A stretch of 64,000 nt of DNA from an uncultured Ruegeria sp. (GCF_947504215.1 NZ_CANNGO010000001.1:434001-498000), one strand, 5' to 3'; counted from the first letter of the stretch, positions 10,080 through 20,610 are shown. Made by a program: numbers and translations. The notes: generated by a model not told the origin, from the letters alone.

Positions 10080-11169
10080 TGGTCAGCACCTCATTGTTCA
10101 GGACAGATCGCAATGCCCGGCCCGTGGACTGTTCGAACAATGTCACCATCGCGGACCGGAACTCCAACCCGACTGTTTCGCCGGGGCTGACGGTATCGCG
10201 AGCGTCAATACGAGCCTTCAGCTCTCCGTTTGGGCTTTGAAGCGTCACGATCTGGGTGGTTCCCAGATATTCTGCGGCCAGTACCTTGGCGCGGTAGCTG
10301 CTGTTGTCGGACAGAAACACATGCTCGGGGCGGACACCGAACACCAGCTCGCCCTCGGCGGCCTCAAGCGACTGCGGCACTGCCTCATCATGACCGTTCA
10401 AACGCACCATGTCCGATCCGGGTTCGACATTGCCTTGAAACGACAAAAAGTTCATTGACGGCGACCCGATGAAATCCGCAACAAACATGGTCGCGGGCTT
10501 GTCATAGATTTCCTGCGGGGTTCCGAATTGTTCGATCACCGCATTGTTCATCACGACGATCTTGTCACCCATTTGCATGGCTTCCAACTGATCATGCGTG
10601 ACGTAAACTGTCGTGGCCCCCATACGGTCATGCAGCCCGCGCAGTTCTTCAGCCATGTGTTCGCGAAACTCGGCATCTAACGCACCCAGCGGTTCATCCA
10701 TCATGAAAGCCTTGGGTTCACGCACGATGGCCCGTCCCAATGCTACACGCTGCCGATCACCGCCTGACAGACCACCCACCGGGCTGTCTAGAATATCGTG
10801 GATACCCAGAATTCCGGCGACCTCGTTCACCTTGGCTTTTACCTCCGCACGCGGCATGCCCTGAGAGATCAGCGGATAGCTAATGTTCTTGCGCACGTTC
10901 ATATGCGGATAAAGCGCAAACATTTGAAAGACAAAGGCAATATCACGCTCGGACGGGGGTCTTTGGCTGATCTCTTCTCCGTCTAGATAAATCTCGCCCG
11001 AGGTCGGAAGCTCAAGCCCTGCGATCATCCGCAAGGTCGTGGTTTTCCCACATCCCGAAGGCCCCAGGAGCATGAAGAACTCACCATCTTCGATCGTGAA
11101 CGAGCTTTCGCGGACTGCCGTGAAATCGCCGAACATCTTCTTGACGTTTTTGACTACGATCTGGGCCAT
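10072..11169 (-). CDS. Carbohydrate ABC transporter ATP-binding protein (second ATPase; start MAQIVVKNVKK)
   Basis: Walker A GPSGCGKTT, LSGGDRQRVALGRAI, MMDEPLGALD. Confidence 0.92.
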   Translation of the reverse strand: MAQIVVKNVKKMFGDFTAVRESSFTIEDGEFFMLLGPSGCGKTTTLRMIAGLELPTSGEIYLDGEEISQRPPSERDIAFVFQMFALYPHMNVRKNISYPLISQGMPRAEVKAKVNEVAGILGIHDILDSPVGGLSGGDRQRVALGRAIVREPKAFMMDEPLGALDAEFREHMAEELRGLHDRMGATTVYVTHDQLEAMQMGDKIVVMNNAVIEQFGTPQEIYDKPATMFVADFIGSPSMNFLSFQGNVEPGSDMVRLNGHDEAVPQSLEAAEGELVFGVRPEHVFLSDNSSYRAKVLAAEYLGTTQIVTLQSPNGELKARIDARDTVSPGETVGLEFRSAMVTLFEQSTGRALRSVLNNEVLTNG

Positions 11170-11171
11170 TT

Positions 11172-11360
11172 CTACTCCGGAAAATGGCTGACGACGATGA
11201 ACATAACCGTTCCGATCAGCGTGACGATGAATGAGTATGTGAAGGCCCAAAGAACAAAGGGTTGCATCAACATGAAGACCCCAAGCGCGATCAGGATGGT
11301 TGCGACCATCTCCCATGGGCCACGGCGGAATCGCATCAGACCTGACAGAAAATCACTCAT
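11172..11360 (-). CDS. DUF2160-like small membrane protein of ABC transporter
   Basis: MSDFLSGLMRFRRGPWEMVATILIALGVFMLMQPFVLWAFTYSFIVTLIGTVMFIVVSHFPE; two TM segments; sits between ATPase and permease genes. Confidence 0.75.
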   Translation of the reverse strand: MSDFLSGLMRFRRGPWEMVATILIALGVFMLMQPFVLWAFTYSFIVTLIGTVMFIVVSHFPE

Positions 11361-12295
11361 TTGCGTACCGCTCCAAAGGTAATCCCGCGCAGCAGGTGCT
11401 TGCGCATCAGGATAGTGAAAACCATTACGGGGATCAGGAAGATCGTCGCCCCGGCCGCAACTGCGGGCCAATCCAACCCGCCAACTCCGATGATGGTGGG
11501 GATGAAAGGCGGTGCGGTCTGAGCGGTAGCCGAAGTCAGCAGCACAGCAAACGCGTATTCATTCCATGCGAAGATAAGGCAAAAGATCGCCGTCGATGCG
11601 ATGCCCGTCGCGGCCTGTGGCAAGACCACTTTGTAGAAAGCCTGAAACCTTGTGTAGCCGTCGATCAGCGCCGCCTCTTCGTATTCGCGCGGGATTTCAT
11701 CGATGAAGCCTTTCAGCAGCCAGACCGCGAGTGAGATATTCACGCCCGTGTACAGTAGGATCATCCCCAGATGCGTATCGCTAAGCCCCAGGTTCCTGAA
11801 CATCAGGAATATGGGAATGGCCACGGCCACCGGCGGCATCATCCGCGTGCTGAGGATAAAGAACAGCAGATCATCCTTAAGCGGAACCTTGAACCGGCTG
11901 AATGCATAAGCCGCCAGTGTGCCCAGGAAGATGCTCAGGAAGGTTGATCCAAACCCAATGATTACGGAGTTCATAAAGCGCTCGCCAAACTTGGACGGCC
12001 CGACGATCACCATGTCATATTGCCTGACGATGTCATCCGCCCAGTTCTGTGGTGGGTTCGCGTCTAGAAACTCCTGCGTTTGCCGGGTTCGGGTGGTGAA
12101 TAGGTTTACGTATCCCTCCAGCGTCGGGTCGAACACGACTTTGGGGGGATAACTGATGGCATCGGCCGGGGATTTGAACCCGGTCAGCAAGATCCAGACC
12201 AACGGAATCATGGTTATCAGCGCATAGGTGATGACCAAAGTCCCTGCGACCCACTTGGACCGTTTTGAAGGTTCGGTAACCGAAAAGCTGCTCAT
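11357..12295 (-). CDS. Carbohydrate ABC transporter permease (MalG-type)
   Basis: MSSFSVTEPSKRSKW start; EYEEAALIDGYTRFQAFYKVVLPQAATGI EAA loop; multiple TMs. Confidence 0.9.
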   Translation of the reverse strand: MSSFSVTEPSKRSKWVAGTLVITYALITMIPLVWILLTGFKSPADAISYPPKVVFDPTLEGYVNLFTTRTRQTQEFLDANPPQNWADDIVRQYDMVIVGPSKFGERFMNSVIIGFGSTFLSIFLGTLAAYAFSRFKVPLKDDLLFFILSTRMMPPVAVAIPIFLMFRNLGLSDTHLGMILLYTGVNISLAVWLLKGFIDEIPREYEEAALIDGYTRFQAFYKVVLPQAATGIASTAIFCLIFAWNEYAFAVLLTSATAQTAPPFIPTIIGVGGLDWPAVAAGATIFLIPVMVFTILMRKHLLRGITFGAVRK

Positions 12296-13239
12296 CGTTG
12301 TTTCACCTTGTTCAAGGCTTTCACGTATATGGACGCCAGGCCAAACACCGTTACAAACAGGATGATTGCGTAGGCCGAGGCATAGCCAGTGCGCCATTTC
12401 TCAAACGCTTCGCGCTTCAGATTGATTGACGTCAGCTCGGTCGTTGAACCTGGCCCGCCACCTGTCAGCTGGACCACAAGATCGAACATCTTGAAGTTCT
12501 CGATCCCGCGGAATAGGACCGCTAGCATCAGGAACGGCAGCACCATCGGGATGGTTATCGTAAAGAACTGCCGCAGCTTGCTGGCCCGGTCGACCTCTGC
12601 GGCCTCATAGATGTAATCGGGAATACTGCGCAGCCCGGCCAGACAGATCAGCATCACAAACGGCGTCCACATCCAGGTGTCCACGATGACAATCGCCCAA
12701 GGTGCCAACTGAACCGATCCCAGCATCTCAAAGCTGGATGGATCCTTGCCGGAGAACCAGGACACGATGTAGTTGAACAGACCTATCTGTGGCTGATACA
12801 GAAACTTCCAGAAATTCCCGACCACCGCAGGAGACAGCATCATCGGCAACACGATGATCGTCGTCCAAAGGTCATTACCCTTGAATTTCTTGTTCAGCAG
12901 CCAGGCCAGCGTGAATCCGATCAGCACCTGAAAGAAGATCGTCCAGAACAGAAAATGTGCCGTCGCCTGCATGTTCAGCCAGGTGTCGGAATCCGTCAGA
13001 ATGCGTTCATAATTCCGGAACCCGACATCTTTGACCTCACGCCCGATCCGGTTGGCTTTGAAATTGGTAAAGCTCAGTTGGATGGTCCAGATCAGTGGAA
13101 AGATATTGATCGCCAGCAGCAAAAAGATCGTGGGGGAGATAAAGATCCAAGCGATCGCCCGATCTGACAATCCCCGAATTTTTCGCGCAACTCGAACGGG
13201 CGTTGCCTTCGCAACGCGATCTACGGTCCTGTCAGACAT
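12292..13239 (-). CDS. Sugar ABC transporter permease (MalF-type)
   Basis: PDYIYEAAEVDRASKLRQFFTITIPMVLPFLM EAA loop; multiple TMs. Confidence 0.9.
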   Translation of the reverse strand: MSDRTVDRVAKATPVRVARKIRGLSDRAIAWIFISPTIFLLLAINIFPLIWTIQLSFTNFKANRIGREVKDVGFRNYERILTDSDTWLNMQATAHFLFWTIFFQVLIGFTLAWLLNKKFKGNDLWTTIIVLPMMLSPAVVGNFWKFLYQPQIGLFNYIVSWFSGKDPSSFEMLGSVQLAPWAIVIVDTWMWTPFVMLICLAGLRSIPDYIYEAAEVDRASKLRQFFTITIPMVLPFLMLAVLFRGIENFKMFDLVVQLTGGGPGSTTELTSINLKREAFEKWRTGYASAYAIILFVTVFGLASIYVKALNKVKQR

Positions 13240-13281
13240 CTCTTTGCCAGTTCTTGTCGGTTTCGGACTCTGAGAGAAATG

Positions 13282-13307
13282 CAGGAGCGGGTCTGATCCC
13301 GCTCCTG
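13282..13307 (-). other. Intercistronic hairpin between substrate-binding protein and permease genes
   Basis: Perfect 10-bp stem CAGGAGCGGG-TCTGAT-CCCGCTCCTG just after the stop at 13321; no obvious U-tract. Confidence 0.75.
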
Positions 13308-13320
13308 TCCGGTTTCCGGA

Positions 13321-14640
13321 TTACAACTTGCCTTCGTCTTCGAAGGTCTCGGTCCAATCCTCGATCAAAAGATCCAGCGCTTCCTGTGCCGTGCCCTGAT
13401 CGGCAACAACGTAATCATGAATGCGCTTTTGCATCGCCAGCAGCAGCTCGGCATAGGCCGGCTCTTGCCAGAAATCCTGAACATCATTCATGGCCAAAAG
13501 GAAATCGCCGGCAAACGGGGCACTGTCGACAAACCCGGGGTCCTGCAGCACCGAGTTGTGTGCGGAATATCCACCCAGTTCCCACCACTTGGCCTGAACC
13601 GCAGGCTGCGCGAACCATTTGATGTATTCCAGGGCCGCATCCTGCTTGTCAGAATAGCTGACAACGGAAATACCCTGCCCACCCAATGTCGAACCAGCCT
13701 GATTTTGCGGTGGATTCACAAAGAAGTCGATCTTATCACCGCCCGTACTTGGATCTGCGTAAAGACCTGGGAAGAACGCAAACCAGTTCATCGCCATGGC
13801 GACCTGACCAGACTTAAAGGCGTCCAGGCTCTCACCCATGTATGAATTGGTGTATCCCGGAGGTGTCGCGGTCTTGTAGAACTCTTTGTAGAATTCCAGT
13901 GCTTCGACGGCCTCGGGCGAATTTACGGCCCCCTCCATATCATAGGACCCCGGAGTGTTTTCATATTTGAACCCCCATGGGTAAAGCGCACCGGTCACAC
14001 CCATTGTGATGCCTTCCGAGCCACGCTCGGTGAAGATCGCAGCACCGTAAACGGTCTTGCCCTCAATCTCGCGTCCCTGGAAAAACTGTGCGATCTGCAG
14101 CAGTTCTTTCTGGGATTCCGGTTCGCGCAGATCTTGCCCGGTGGCTTCTTTGTAAGCAGCCTGAATCTCAGGATCTTCAAACCAGTCTTTGCGATAAAAC
14201 CATCCGTTGGCATCGCCCATCGCTGGCAGCGCATAATAGTTCGGCGTGCCTTTGGGCCAAGTCGAATAGGCGTAGACGGTGGCTGGGGCAAAATCATCCA
14301 TACTGATGCTTTCAGCATCAAAAAACTCGTTCAGCTGGACATAATGGCCGTTTTCCGCGCCACCCCCGATCCACTGGCTGTCGCCAATCAGCAGATCACA
14401 AAGCTTACCGCCCGAGTTCAATTCGTTCAGCATCCGGTCCGCAAAGTTCGGCCAAGGCACGAACTCAAAATTCATCGTATGGCCGGATTCGGCTTCGAAT
14501 TCCTTGGACAGTTCGACAAGCGCGTTGGCCGGATCCCAGGCTGCCCAGCATAACGTCAAATCTTCAGCATTTGCCTTGGTAGAAAGAGTAGTAGCGGCAA
14601 GGACTATTGCGCTGGCCGAGGCCAGTTTTGAGTAAGTCAT
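13321..14640 (-). CDS. Sugar ABC transporter substrate-binding protein
   Basis: Start MTYSKLASASAIVLAATTLSTKANA signal peptide; family-1 solute-binding protein features. Confidence 0.88.
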   Translation of the reverse strand: MTYSKLASASAIVLAATTLSTKANAEDLTLCWAAWDPANALVELSKEFEAESGHTMNFEFVPWPNFADRMLNELNSGGKLCDLLIGDSQWIGGGAENGHYVQLNEFFDAESISMDDFAPATVYAYSTWPKGTPNYYALPAMGDANGWFYRKDWFEDPEIQAAYKEATGQDLREPESQKELLQIAQFFQGREIEGKTVYGAAIFTERGSEGITMGVTGALYPWGFKYENTPGSYDMEGAVNSPEAVEALEFYKEFYKTATPPGYTNSYMGESLDAFKSGQVAMAMNWFAFFPGLYADPSTGGDKIDFFVNPPQNQAGSTLGGQGISVVSYSDKQDAALEYIKWFAQPAVQAKWWELGGYSAHNSVLQDPGFVDSAPFAGDFLLAMNDVQDFWQEPAYAELLLAMQKRIHDYVVADQGTAQEALDLLIEDWTETFEDEGKL

Positions 14641-14706
14641 CCATTCCTCCCTTTTTTGCGCCGTCAATCGAGGATGTGCGAATCGCGGCATGTTTCCAAG
14701 GCTATT

Positions 14707-14722
14707 TGAGGTACGCACCTCA
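14707..14722. promoter_or_regulatory. Predicted LacI-family operator 1 (TGAGGTACGCACCTCA)
   Basis: Inverted repeat TGAGGT-N-CG-N-ACCTCA upstream of the operon's first gene; central CG typical of LacI-family operators. Confidence 0.7.
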
Positions 14723-14736
14723 AGTCCAGATATTTT

Positions 14737-14752
14737 TGAGGTTCGTACCTCA
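14737..14752. promoter_or_regulatory. Predicted LacI-family operator 2 (TGAGGTTCGTACCTCA)
   Basis: Second copy of the inverted repeat, 30 bp centre-to-centre from the first. Confidence 0.7.
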
Positions 14753-14998
14753 TCGCGCCGCCATCGACCGTCTGATGTATTGCTAATTATTTGTTTTTAT
14801 TTGCTTTCTAAAAGAACCAGAATCTGCACGCCGGCCCATAACAATATCTGTGATTTGAAATCCCGAACAAAGCCCAACTATGTTCCTCGCGTTGGCGGTA
14901 ACCGCCAACGACATCCAAATTAACTCTGGTATTGCTCAAGCGAACGCCGCACCATTCTGAGCAAACGGCATTTGAACTATTGCGTAAGGCGCGATTTC

Positions 14999-15778
14999 AT
15001 GACCACTCTTTCGATCTCCCGGTTGAACAGATTTCCAGTCAAAGGACTGAGCGCAGAGCCAATAACTTCAGTCGCCCTGCGCCCAGCCGAGGGTATCCCC
15101 GGCGACCGCCTTTTCGGCTTTGCACGGTATAATTCGGGCTTCGATCCAAGCGACCCACAACCCTTGCCCAAGGACCGGTTTGTGGTTCTGTTGAAAGAGG
15201 CCGAGTTGGCAAGTCTGCAGACAGAGTTCTCCGCTGACAACCAAATCCTTGAAGTCTCGCGCAACAGTGAGTTTTTCAGGTTCAATATGCGGACATCACA
15301 AGGGCGCAAGGACGCGGCCGCTTTCCTGCATAGGGAGCTCGCCTTGGCTGATCCTGAACCGCCTGTATTTGTGTCGTCCGAACCGCACCGGTTCACCGAT
15401 GTTTCTGTCGTCTCCCCTGTCATGATGAATGCAATATCCGTGCTGAACCTCGCTTCGGTTAAGGCGCTGAGCCGCCATCTGGGTGAAAATGTCCACCCCG
15501 CTAGGTTTCGCGCCAATATCGAAATAGATGGCCTGCCACCTTTCGCTGAGTTGGATGCCATCGGATCCACATTGGTATTTGGGGACGTTGAGCTACGACT
15601 TCTGCAGCGCACCAAAAGATGCGCCGCGACCGAAGTTAACCCGGAAACGGCCGAGCGCGACCTCAAACTCCCTTACCTATTGCGGAAGCACTTGGGTCAC
15701 ACAGATATGGGCGTTTACGTTGAGGTGGTTAAACCCGGTGAATTGCGTTTGGGACAATCAGGTCACTTGCTGGCTTGA
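14999..15778 (+). CDS. MOSC domain-containing protein
   Basis: LSISRLNRFPVKGLSAEPITSVALRPAEGIPGDRLFGF...ARFRANIEIDGLPPFAE...RCAATEVNPETAERD. Confidence 0.88.
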   Translation: MTTLSISRLNRFPVKGLSAEPITSVALRPAEGIPGDRLFGFARYNSGFDPSDPQPLPKDRFVVLLKEAELASLQTEFSADNQILEVSRNSEFFRFNMRTSQGRKDAAAFLHRELALADPEPPVFVSSEPHRFTDVSVVSPVMMNAISVLNLASVKALSRHLGENVHPARFRANIEIDGLPPFAELDAIGSTLVFGDVELRLLQRTKRCAATEVNPETAERDLKLPYLLRKHLGHTDMGVYVEVVKPGELRLGQSGHLLA

Positions 15779-15989
15779 TCGCAAAGACCCCGAGTCCTGG
15801 AATGAGGGGGCGCGTAAGTCGATGTCTTCGACCGGGCAGCCCACTTTGATCAACCCCCCGAACCACTCTGACCTAAATACCCGTGAAATGGGTTGGGGTC
15901 AGGATACATTGGTTTCGGTTCGCCAGCATAACTCGGCATCGGAAAAAGAGCGGGACTCAAAGTGTCAATGAAGTAACCCAAGAGCAGGA

Positions 15990-16260
15990 GGCTCTGGCAA
16001 AACGACGGGTCATGTGTGCAGCTGCTGCCAGGGTCCCGCGACGACGTCAGGTCTCATGGCTTCGTCCATCTTCGCACAAACGATGGCAGAGCGTTCCGGA
16101 CATTAAACATACTGAATGAACACAGCCGGGGATGCCTTGCGATCCGGGTGAAGCGGAAGCTGAAGTCAACCGAGGTCATCAATGCCCTCACAGATCTGTT
16201 CATCTTGCGAGACGTACCGTCCTACAAACGAACGATCTCTGGGCTGCTTTTGAAGTCCCT
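15990..16260 (+). pseudogene. Decayed IS3-family transposase (OrfB-like) remnant
   Basis: NDGSCVQLLPGSRDDVRSHGFVHLRTNDGRAFRTLNILNEHSRGCLAIRVKRKLKSTEVINALTDLFILRDVPSY resembles the IS3 DDE transposase core, then reading frame degrades. Confidence 0.75.
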
Positions 16261-16431
16261 GAATGGCGACCGACTATTCATGAACCAAGGCTACGAAAGC
16301 CACCTGCGGGCCTCAAGCCAAGTTTTTCCGGCAAAACCAGTTCATCATCTAAAAACGAAGATTCTGCAGGTCGGTGCGAACCAAGATACTGGCGGTTGCT
16401 CTAACTAACCCTCGAATTCATTCCTTGATGC

Positions 16432-17103
16432 CTATAGTTTTACTTGCCGCCTAGAGGGGATGTGCCGCGCAGAGGCTTTCTCTTCCGGGATCCTTAAACC
16501 TCCCACTTGCAGCAGAAGATCCACTACCGCGTCGATCCCTTTCCTATAGCGAAGCGACGTGAATAGATGGGGTCGTCCGTTGCGCATTCTTAGTGCGTCT
16601 CGGTCCATAACTTCTAACGAAGCGCCAACATGTGGTGCCAGGTCGGTTTTGTTGATAACCAGAATATCTGATTTGGTAATAGCCGGGCCACCCTTGCGGG
16701 GGATCTCCTCACCTGCTGCAACATCAATCACATACAGCGTCACATCTGCCAATTCAGGGCTGAAAGTGGCCGATAGGTTGTCACCACCGCTTTCGATCAA
16801 AACAACATCCAGATCAGGATGGCGCGCTTGCATCTCGGCCACGGCTGCCAAATTGATCGACGCATCCTCGCGGATCGCGGTGTGCGGGCAGCCTCCAGTT
16901 TCAACACCGATAATCCGGTCCTGAGGCAGGATCTGCATCCGCATCAACGCTTCGGCGTCTTCTTGGGTATAGATGTCGTTGGTGATGACACCGACCGAAC
17001 ACGCATCGCGCAGGACTTCGGACATGGCCGCGGTCAGAGTGGTTTTTCCTGCTCCAACCGGGCCACCGATGCCCACGCGAAGGGGACCGTTCATATTGCT
17101 CAT
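16432..17103 (-). CDS. ureG: Urease accessory protein UreG
   Basis: [55 protein letters not shown]. Confidence 0.95.
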   Translation of the reverse strand: MSNMNGPLRVGIGGPVGAGKTTLTAAMSEVLRDACSVGVITNDIYTQEDAEALMRMQILPQDRIIGVETGGCPHTAIREDASINLAAVAEMQARHPDLDVVLIESGGDNLSATFSPELADVTLYVIDVAAGEEIPRKGGPAITKSDILVINKTDLAPHVGASLEVMDRDALRMRNGRPHLFTSLRYRKGIDAVVDLLLQVGGLRIPEEKASARHIPSRRQVKL

Positions 17104-17747
17104 GTTCGGAATATCCTTGAGTATTGTGTTTCGTGTTTCATGGACGCGACGTCTGCCAAGAACGCCGTTGAGCTAACGTCATCCAAGCCACCCTGTTGCG
17201 CCCCGTCGGCGATGTGAGCACACAGCGGCGTCAGATTTCGGATCAATCTTTGGGCATCAGTCTGACCCAAAGGCACAAGGCGCGTTGCACATGCGACAAG
17301 GTTGCTTGCGAATGCTTGCAGAAACATCTTTGTCATCAACAAAACGGGAAGGTTCTGCAATCGTGCAGCATGGCCGACAGAGACCGGGTAAGTGAACTGC
17401 TTAAGGTCCAACTCCCAAGTGTTTCCTGTGACAGTCGCGAACGCCTGTCCGAGCAATTGCGTTTCCTTCAACCTTTCCGATGACGCGCAAAAGGCGCGTG
17501 AGGTTGCATCGATGCCGACCAATTCATCGATATCCTGCGCGTTGTAGGCCGCCACAGCGAACAAAGCGTCATTCAGCCCTGAGCCGTGTTCCAGCACATC
17601 CGAAATCCAGGCCTCGGTGTCCTGCGGACCTGTGACCGTTCCCTCTTCTATCGCTGCCGCCAGCCCATGCGAATACGCAAACGCCCCCACGGGATAGGAC
17701 GGAGATAACCATTGGCACAGCGTCAGGATATCGGCATCAGTGTGCAT
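17100..17747 (-). CDS. ureF: Urease accessory protein UreF
   Basis: [31 protein letters not shown]. Confidence 0.92.
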   Translation of the reverse strand: MHTDADILTLCQWLSPSYPVGAFAYSHGLAAAIEEGTVTGPQDTEAWISDVLEHGSGLNDALFAVAAYNAQDIDELVGIDATSRAFCASSERLKETQLLGQAFATVTGNTWELDLKQFTYPVSVGHAARLQNLPVLLMTKMFLQAFASNLVACATRLVPLGQTDAQRLIRNLTPLCAHIADGAQQGGLDDVSSTAFLADVASMKHETQYSRIFRT

Positions 17748-18189
17748 GCCCATGCGTCCTGCCGTGCCCATAGGCCCCGCCTTCGGGGGTGAACGGTTCG
17801 TGTACTTCTCGAATTGAGGCACCAATTTTCAGAAGCATGTCTCTGATAACGTGATCGACTTGGATCAACAGCCGATCCTTCTCGATCTGGCAAGGCGTGT
17901 GGCGATTGCCAATATGCCACGCGATGCGCGTCAGGTCAGGGGCTGTTACCTGCAGAAGCGCTTCGGGTGCAGCCTGTATTTCCACCTCGCGACCGTCATC
18001 AAGAACCAAAACGCCGCCGTGGTTCAAAGAGGTCGTTTGCGCCAGGTCGATAAGTATTTGTTCACCGCTCTCGCAGGTCAGAACCTTGCGGCGCAAAAAA
18101 CGGTCATCATAGGTCAGCGACAGGCAATCTGCTGGCTTGCTGTGCGTATGTTCCAAGTACTGGCGCGCGGTACAGAGAATGACGGTCAT
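17737..18189 (-). CDS. ureE: Urease accessory protein UreE
   Basis: IAWHIGNRHTPCQIEKDRLLIQVDHVIRDMLLKIGA; short C-terminal His tail [10 protein letters not shown]. Confidence 0.92.
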   Translation of the reverse strand: MTVILCTARQYLEHTHSKPADCLSLTYDDRFLRRKVLTCESGEQILIDLAQTTSLNHGGVLVLDDGREVEIQAAPEALLQVTAPDLTRIAWHIGNRHTPCQIEKDRLLIQVDHVIRDMLLKIGASIREVHEPFTPEGGAYGHGRTHGHAH

Positions 18190-18544
18190 GCGATCGCCCT
18201 CACTGTAACAGGATTGGTTAGCGCCAGATTAAGTCGGCAAGCACGCGATGAACGATTCGATCGCGCCTCAGATCCCTTTTTTTCAGCTCTTCGTCGCTGA
18301 GCGATTACAGGAAGTCGGCTCGCAGAACACGCGATTGAGCTTCGGTCACGCTGCTCAGAGCTGAGTAGATTGACGTAATCAGACTGGGCAGCGAAAAGCG
18401 TGTGCGTGTTGTAGAATGTGCCAGTTGGACCTTTGTAAACGTTGATCCTCCCATGGGCTCTAATTTTTGTCATTTCTGCCTCGCTGAGTAGTGCGTGTTT
18501 GCTAATGCTTCGGTTGCTTACGCAGCAACGCAGCAAAATCTTGG

Positions 18545-20305
18545 TCAAAACATAAAGTATCGCTGCGCCATCGGCAGAACCTCGGCCGGTTGGCAGGTCA
18601 GCAATTCACCATCTGCGCGGACCTCGTAGGTTTCTGGGTCAACCTCGATATTGGGCGTTGCATCGTTCAGCAGCAGGTCACGCTTGCCGATGTTGCGGGT
18701 GTTCTGCACGGCCACAGTTTGCTTAGCTAGCCCTAGTGTATCTCCGATCCCCTCTGCTTGGGCGGCCGCAGAGACGAATGTGATCGCCGAATTTTCGACC
18801 GAGCGGCCGTAGGCGCCAAACATCGGTCGGCTATAAACTGGCTGTGGTGTGGGGATTGAGGCATTGGGGTCCCCCATCTGCGCGCAGGCAATGGTGCCGC
18901 CCAGCAGAACCATCTCGGGCTTCACACCAAAGAAAGCAGGGTTCCAAAGGACCAAATCGGCACGTTTGCCTTCTTCTATGCTGCCGATTTGATGGCTGAG
19001 ACCATGTGCGATGGCCGGGTTGATCGTGCATTTGGCGATATAGCGCCGGACGCGTAGGTTGTCGTTCTGGCCGGTTTCCTCAGCTAGGCGGCCCCGCTGT
19101 TTCTTCATCTTGTCGGCGGTTTGCCACGTCCGGATCAGGACCTCCCCGACGCGACCCATCGCCTGACTGTCCGAGGCGATGATGCTGAACGCACCCATGT
19201 CATGCAGGATGTCTTCGGCCGCGATGGTCTCGCGCCGAATGCGGCTTTCAGCAAAGGCCACGTCTTCGGGGATGGATTTGTCGAGGTGATGGCAGACCAT
19301 CAGCATATCCAGATGCTCTTCCAACGTGTTCACTGTGAAAGGCCGTGTCGGGTTGGTGGACGAGGGTAGAACGTGGTTTTCGCCGCAGATCTTGATGATG
19401 TCAGGGGCGTGTCCTCCGCCCGCACCTTCGGTGTGGAAGGCGTGGATCGTACGGCCCTTCATGGCGGCAACGGTGTTTTCCACGAACCCGGACTCGTTCA
19501 AAGTGTCAGTGTGAATCATCACCTGCACGTCCATCGCATCCGCCACGGACAGGCAGCAATCGATGGCAGCGGGTGTCGTTCCCCAGTCTTCGTGCAGTTT
19601 CAGGGCGCAGGCCCCAGCTTTGACCTGTTCTTCTAACGCAGCAGGCAGGGAAGCATTGCCTTTGCCTGCAAAAGCCAGGTTCATCGGAAAGGCATCAGCC
19701 GCCTGCAACATTCGCCCGATATGCCAAGGGCCGGGGGTGCAGGTTGTCGCCAATGTTCCATGGGCCGGGCCGGTGCCACCGCCCAGCATGGTGGTTAGGC
19801 CGGAATGCAGCGCGTCCTCAATCTGTTGAGGGCAGATGAAGTGAATATGACTGTCGAAGCCACCGGCGGTCAGGATGCGCCCTTCGCCCGCGATGATTTC
19901 GGTGCCTGGCCCAATGATGATGTCTACACCCGGCTGCGTATCGGGATTTCCGGCCTTACCGATTTTAGCGATGCGTCCGTCTTTCAGACCCACGTCCGCC
20001 TTGTAGATACCTGAGTGATCTACAATTACCGCGTTGGTGATGACCGTATCCACTGCCCCGTCGGCGCGTGTGACCTGAGACTGACCCATTCCGTCGCGGA
20101 TCACCTTTCCGCCGCCGAACTTGACCTCTTCGCCATAGAGCAATGCATTATCGCCGGTTCCACCGGTTGCGGCGCCCCCCGCACGCTCGGCCGTCAGGTC
20201 ACGTTCAACTTCGATCACCAGATCAGTATCCGCGAGTCGCAGCTTGTCTCCGATGGTGGGGCCGAACATGGCGGCATAATCCGCGCGTTTGATTTGCGTC
20301 GGCAT
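18545..20305 (-). CDS. ureC: Urease subunit alpha UreC
   Basis: [78 protein letters not shown]. Confidence 0.96.
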   Translation of the reverse strand: MPTQIKRADYAAMFGPTIGDKLRLADTDLVIEVERDLTAERAGGAATGGTGDNALLYGEEVKFGGGKVIRDGMGQSQVTRADGAVDTVITNAVIVDHSGIYKADVGLKDGRIAKIGKAGNPDTQPGVDIIIGPGTEIIAGEGRILTAGGFDSHIHFICPQQIEDALHSGLTTMLGGGTGPAHGTLATTCTPGPWHIGRMLQAADAFPMNLAFAGKGNASLPAALEEQVKAGACALKLHEDWGTTPAAIDCCLSVADAMDVQVMIHTDTLNESGFVENTVAAMKGRTIHAFHTEGAGGGHAPDIIKICGENHVLPSSTNPTRPFTVNTLEEHLDMLMVCHHLDKSIPEDVAFAESRIRRETIAAEDILHDMGAFSIIASDSQAMGRVGEVLIRTWQTADKMKKQRGRLAEETGQNDNLRVRRYIAKCTINPAIAHGLSHQIGSIEEGKRADLVLWNPAFFGVKPEMVLLGGTIACAQMGDPNASIPTPQPVYSRPMFGAYGRSVENSAITFVSAAAQAEGIGDTLGLAKQTVAVQNTRNIGKRDLLLNDATPNIEVDPETYEVRADGELLTCQPAEVLPMAQRYFMF

Positions 20306-20610
20306 CAGAGCGACCCCATGACCTTTTGATTGAACCCATAGACTTTTCGTGCCCCGCCGATGGGGATCAGTGAAACTTCGCGGGCTTGCCCAGGTTCGAA
20401 CCGAACCGCAGTGCCAGGCGCGATGTCTAACCGCAGGCCATGGGCTTCTTTACGATCAAAATCGAGCGCAGGATTGGTCTCGGCAAAATGATAGTGCGAG
20501 CCAACCTGTACGGGGCGATCTCCGGTGTTTGCGACCATCAATGTAATCGCCGTCAAACCGGAATTCAGTGTGATTTCACCTTCGGCCGGGAAAAGCTCGC
20601 CGGGGATCAT
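20305..20610 (-). CDS. ureB: Urease subunit beta UreB (start [11 protein letters not shown])
   Basis: [18 protein letters not shown]...[21 protein letters not shown]-track start (20826) is too far upstream. Confidence 0.93.
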   Translation of the reverse strand: MIPGELFPAEGEITLNSGLTAITLMVANTGDRPVQVGSHYHFAETNPALDFDRKEAHGLRLDIAPGTAVRFEPGQAREVSLIPIGGARKVYGFNQKVMGSL

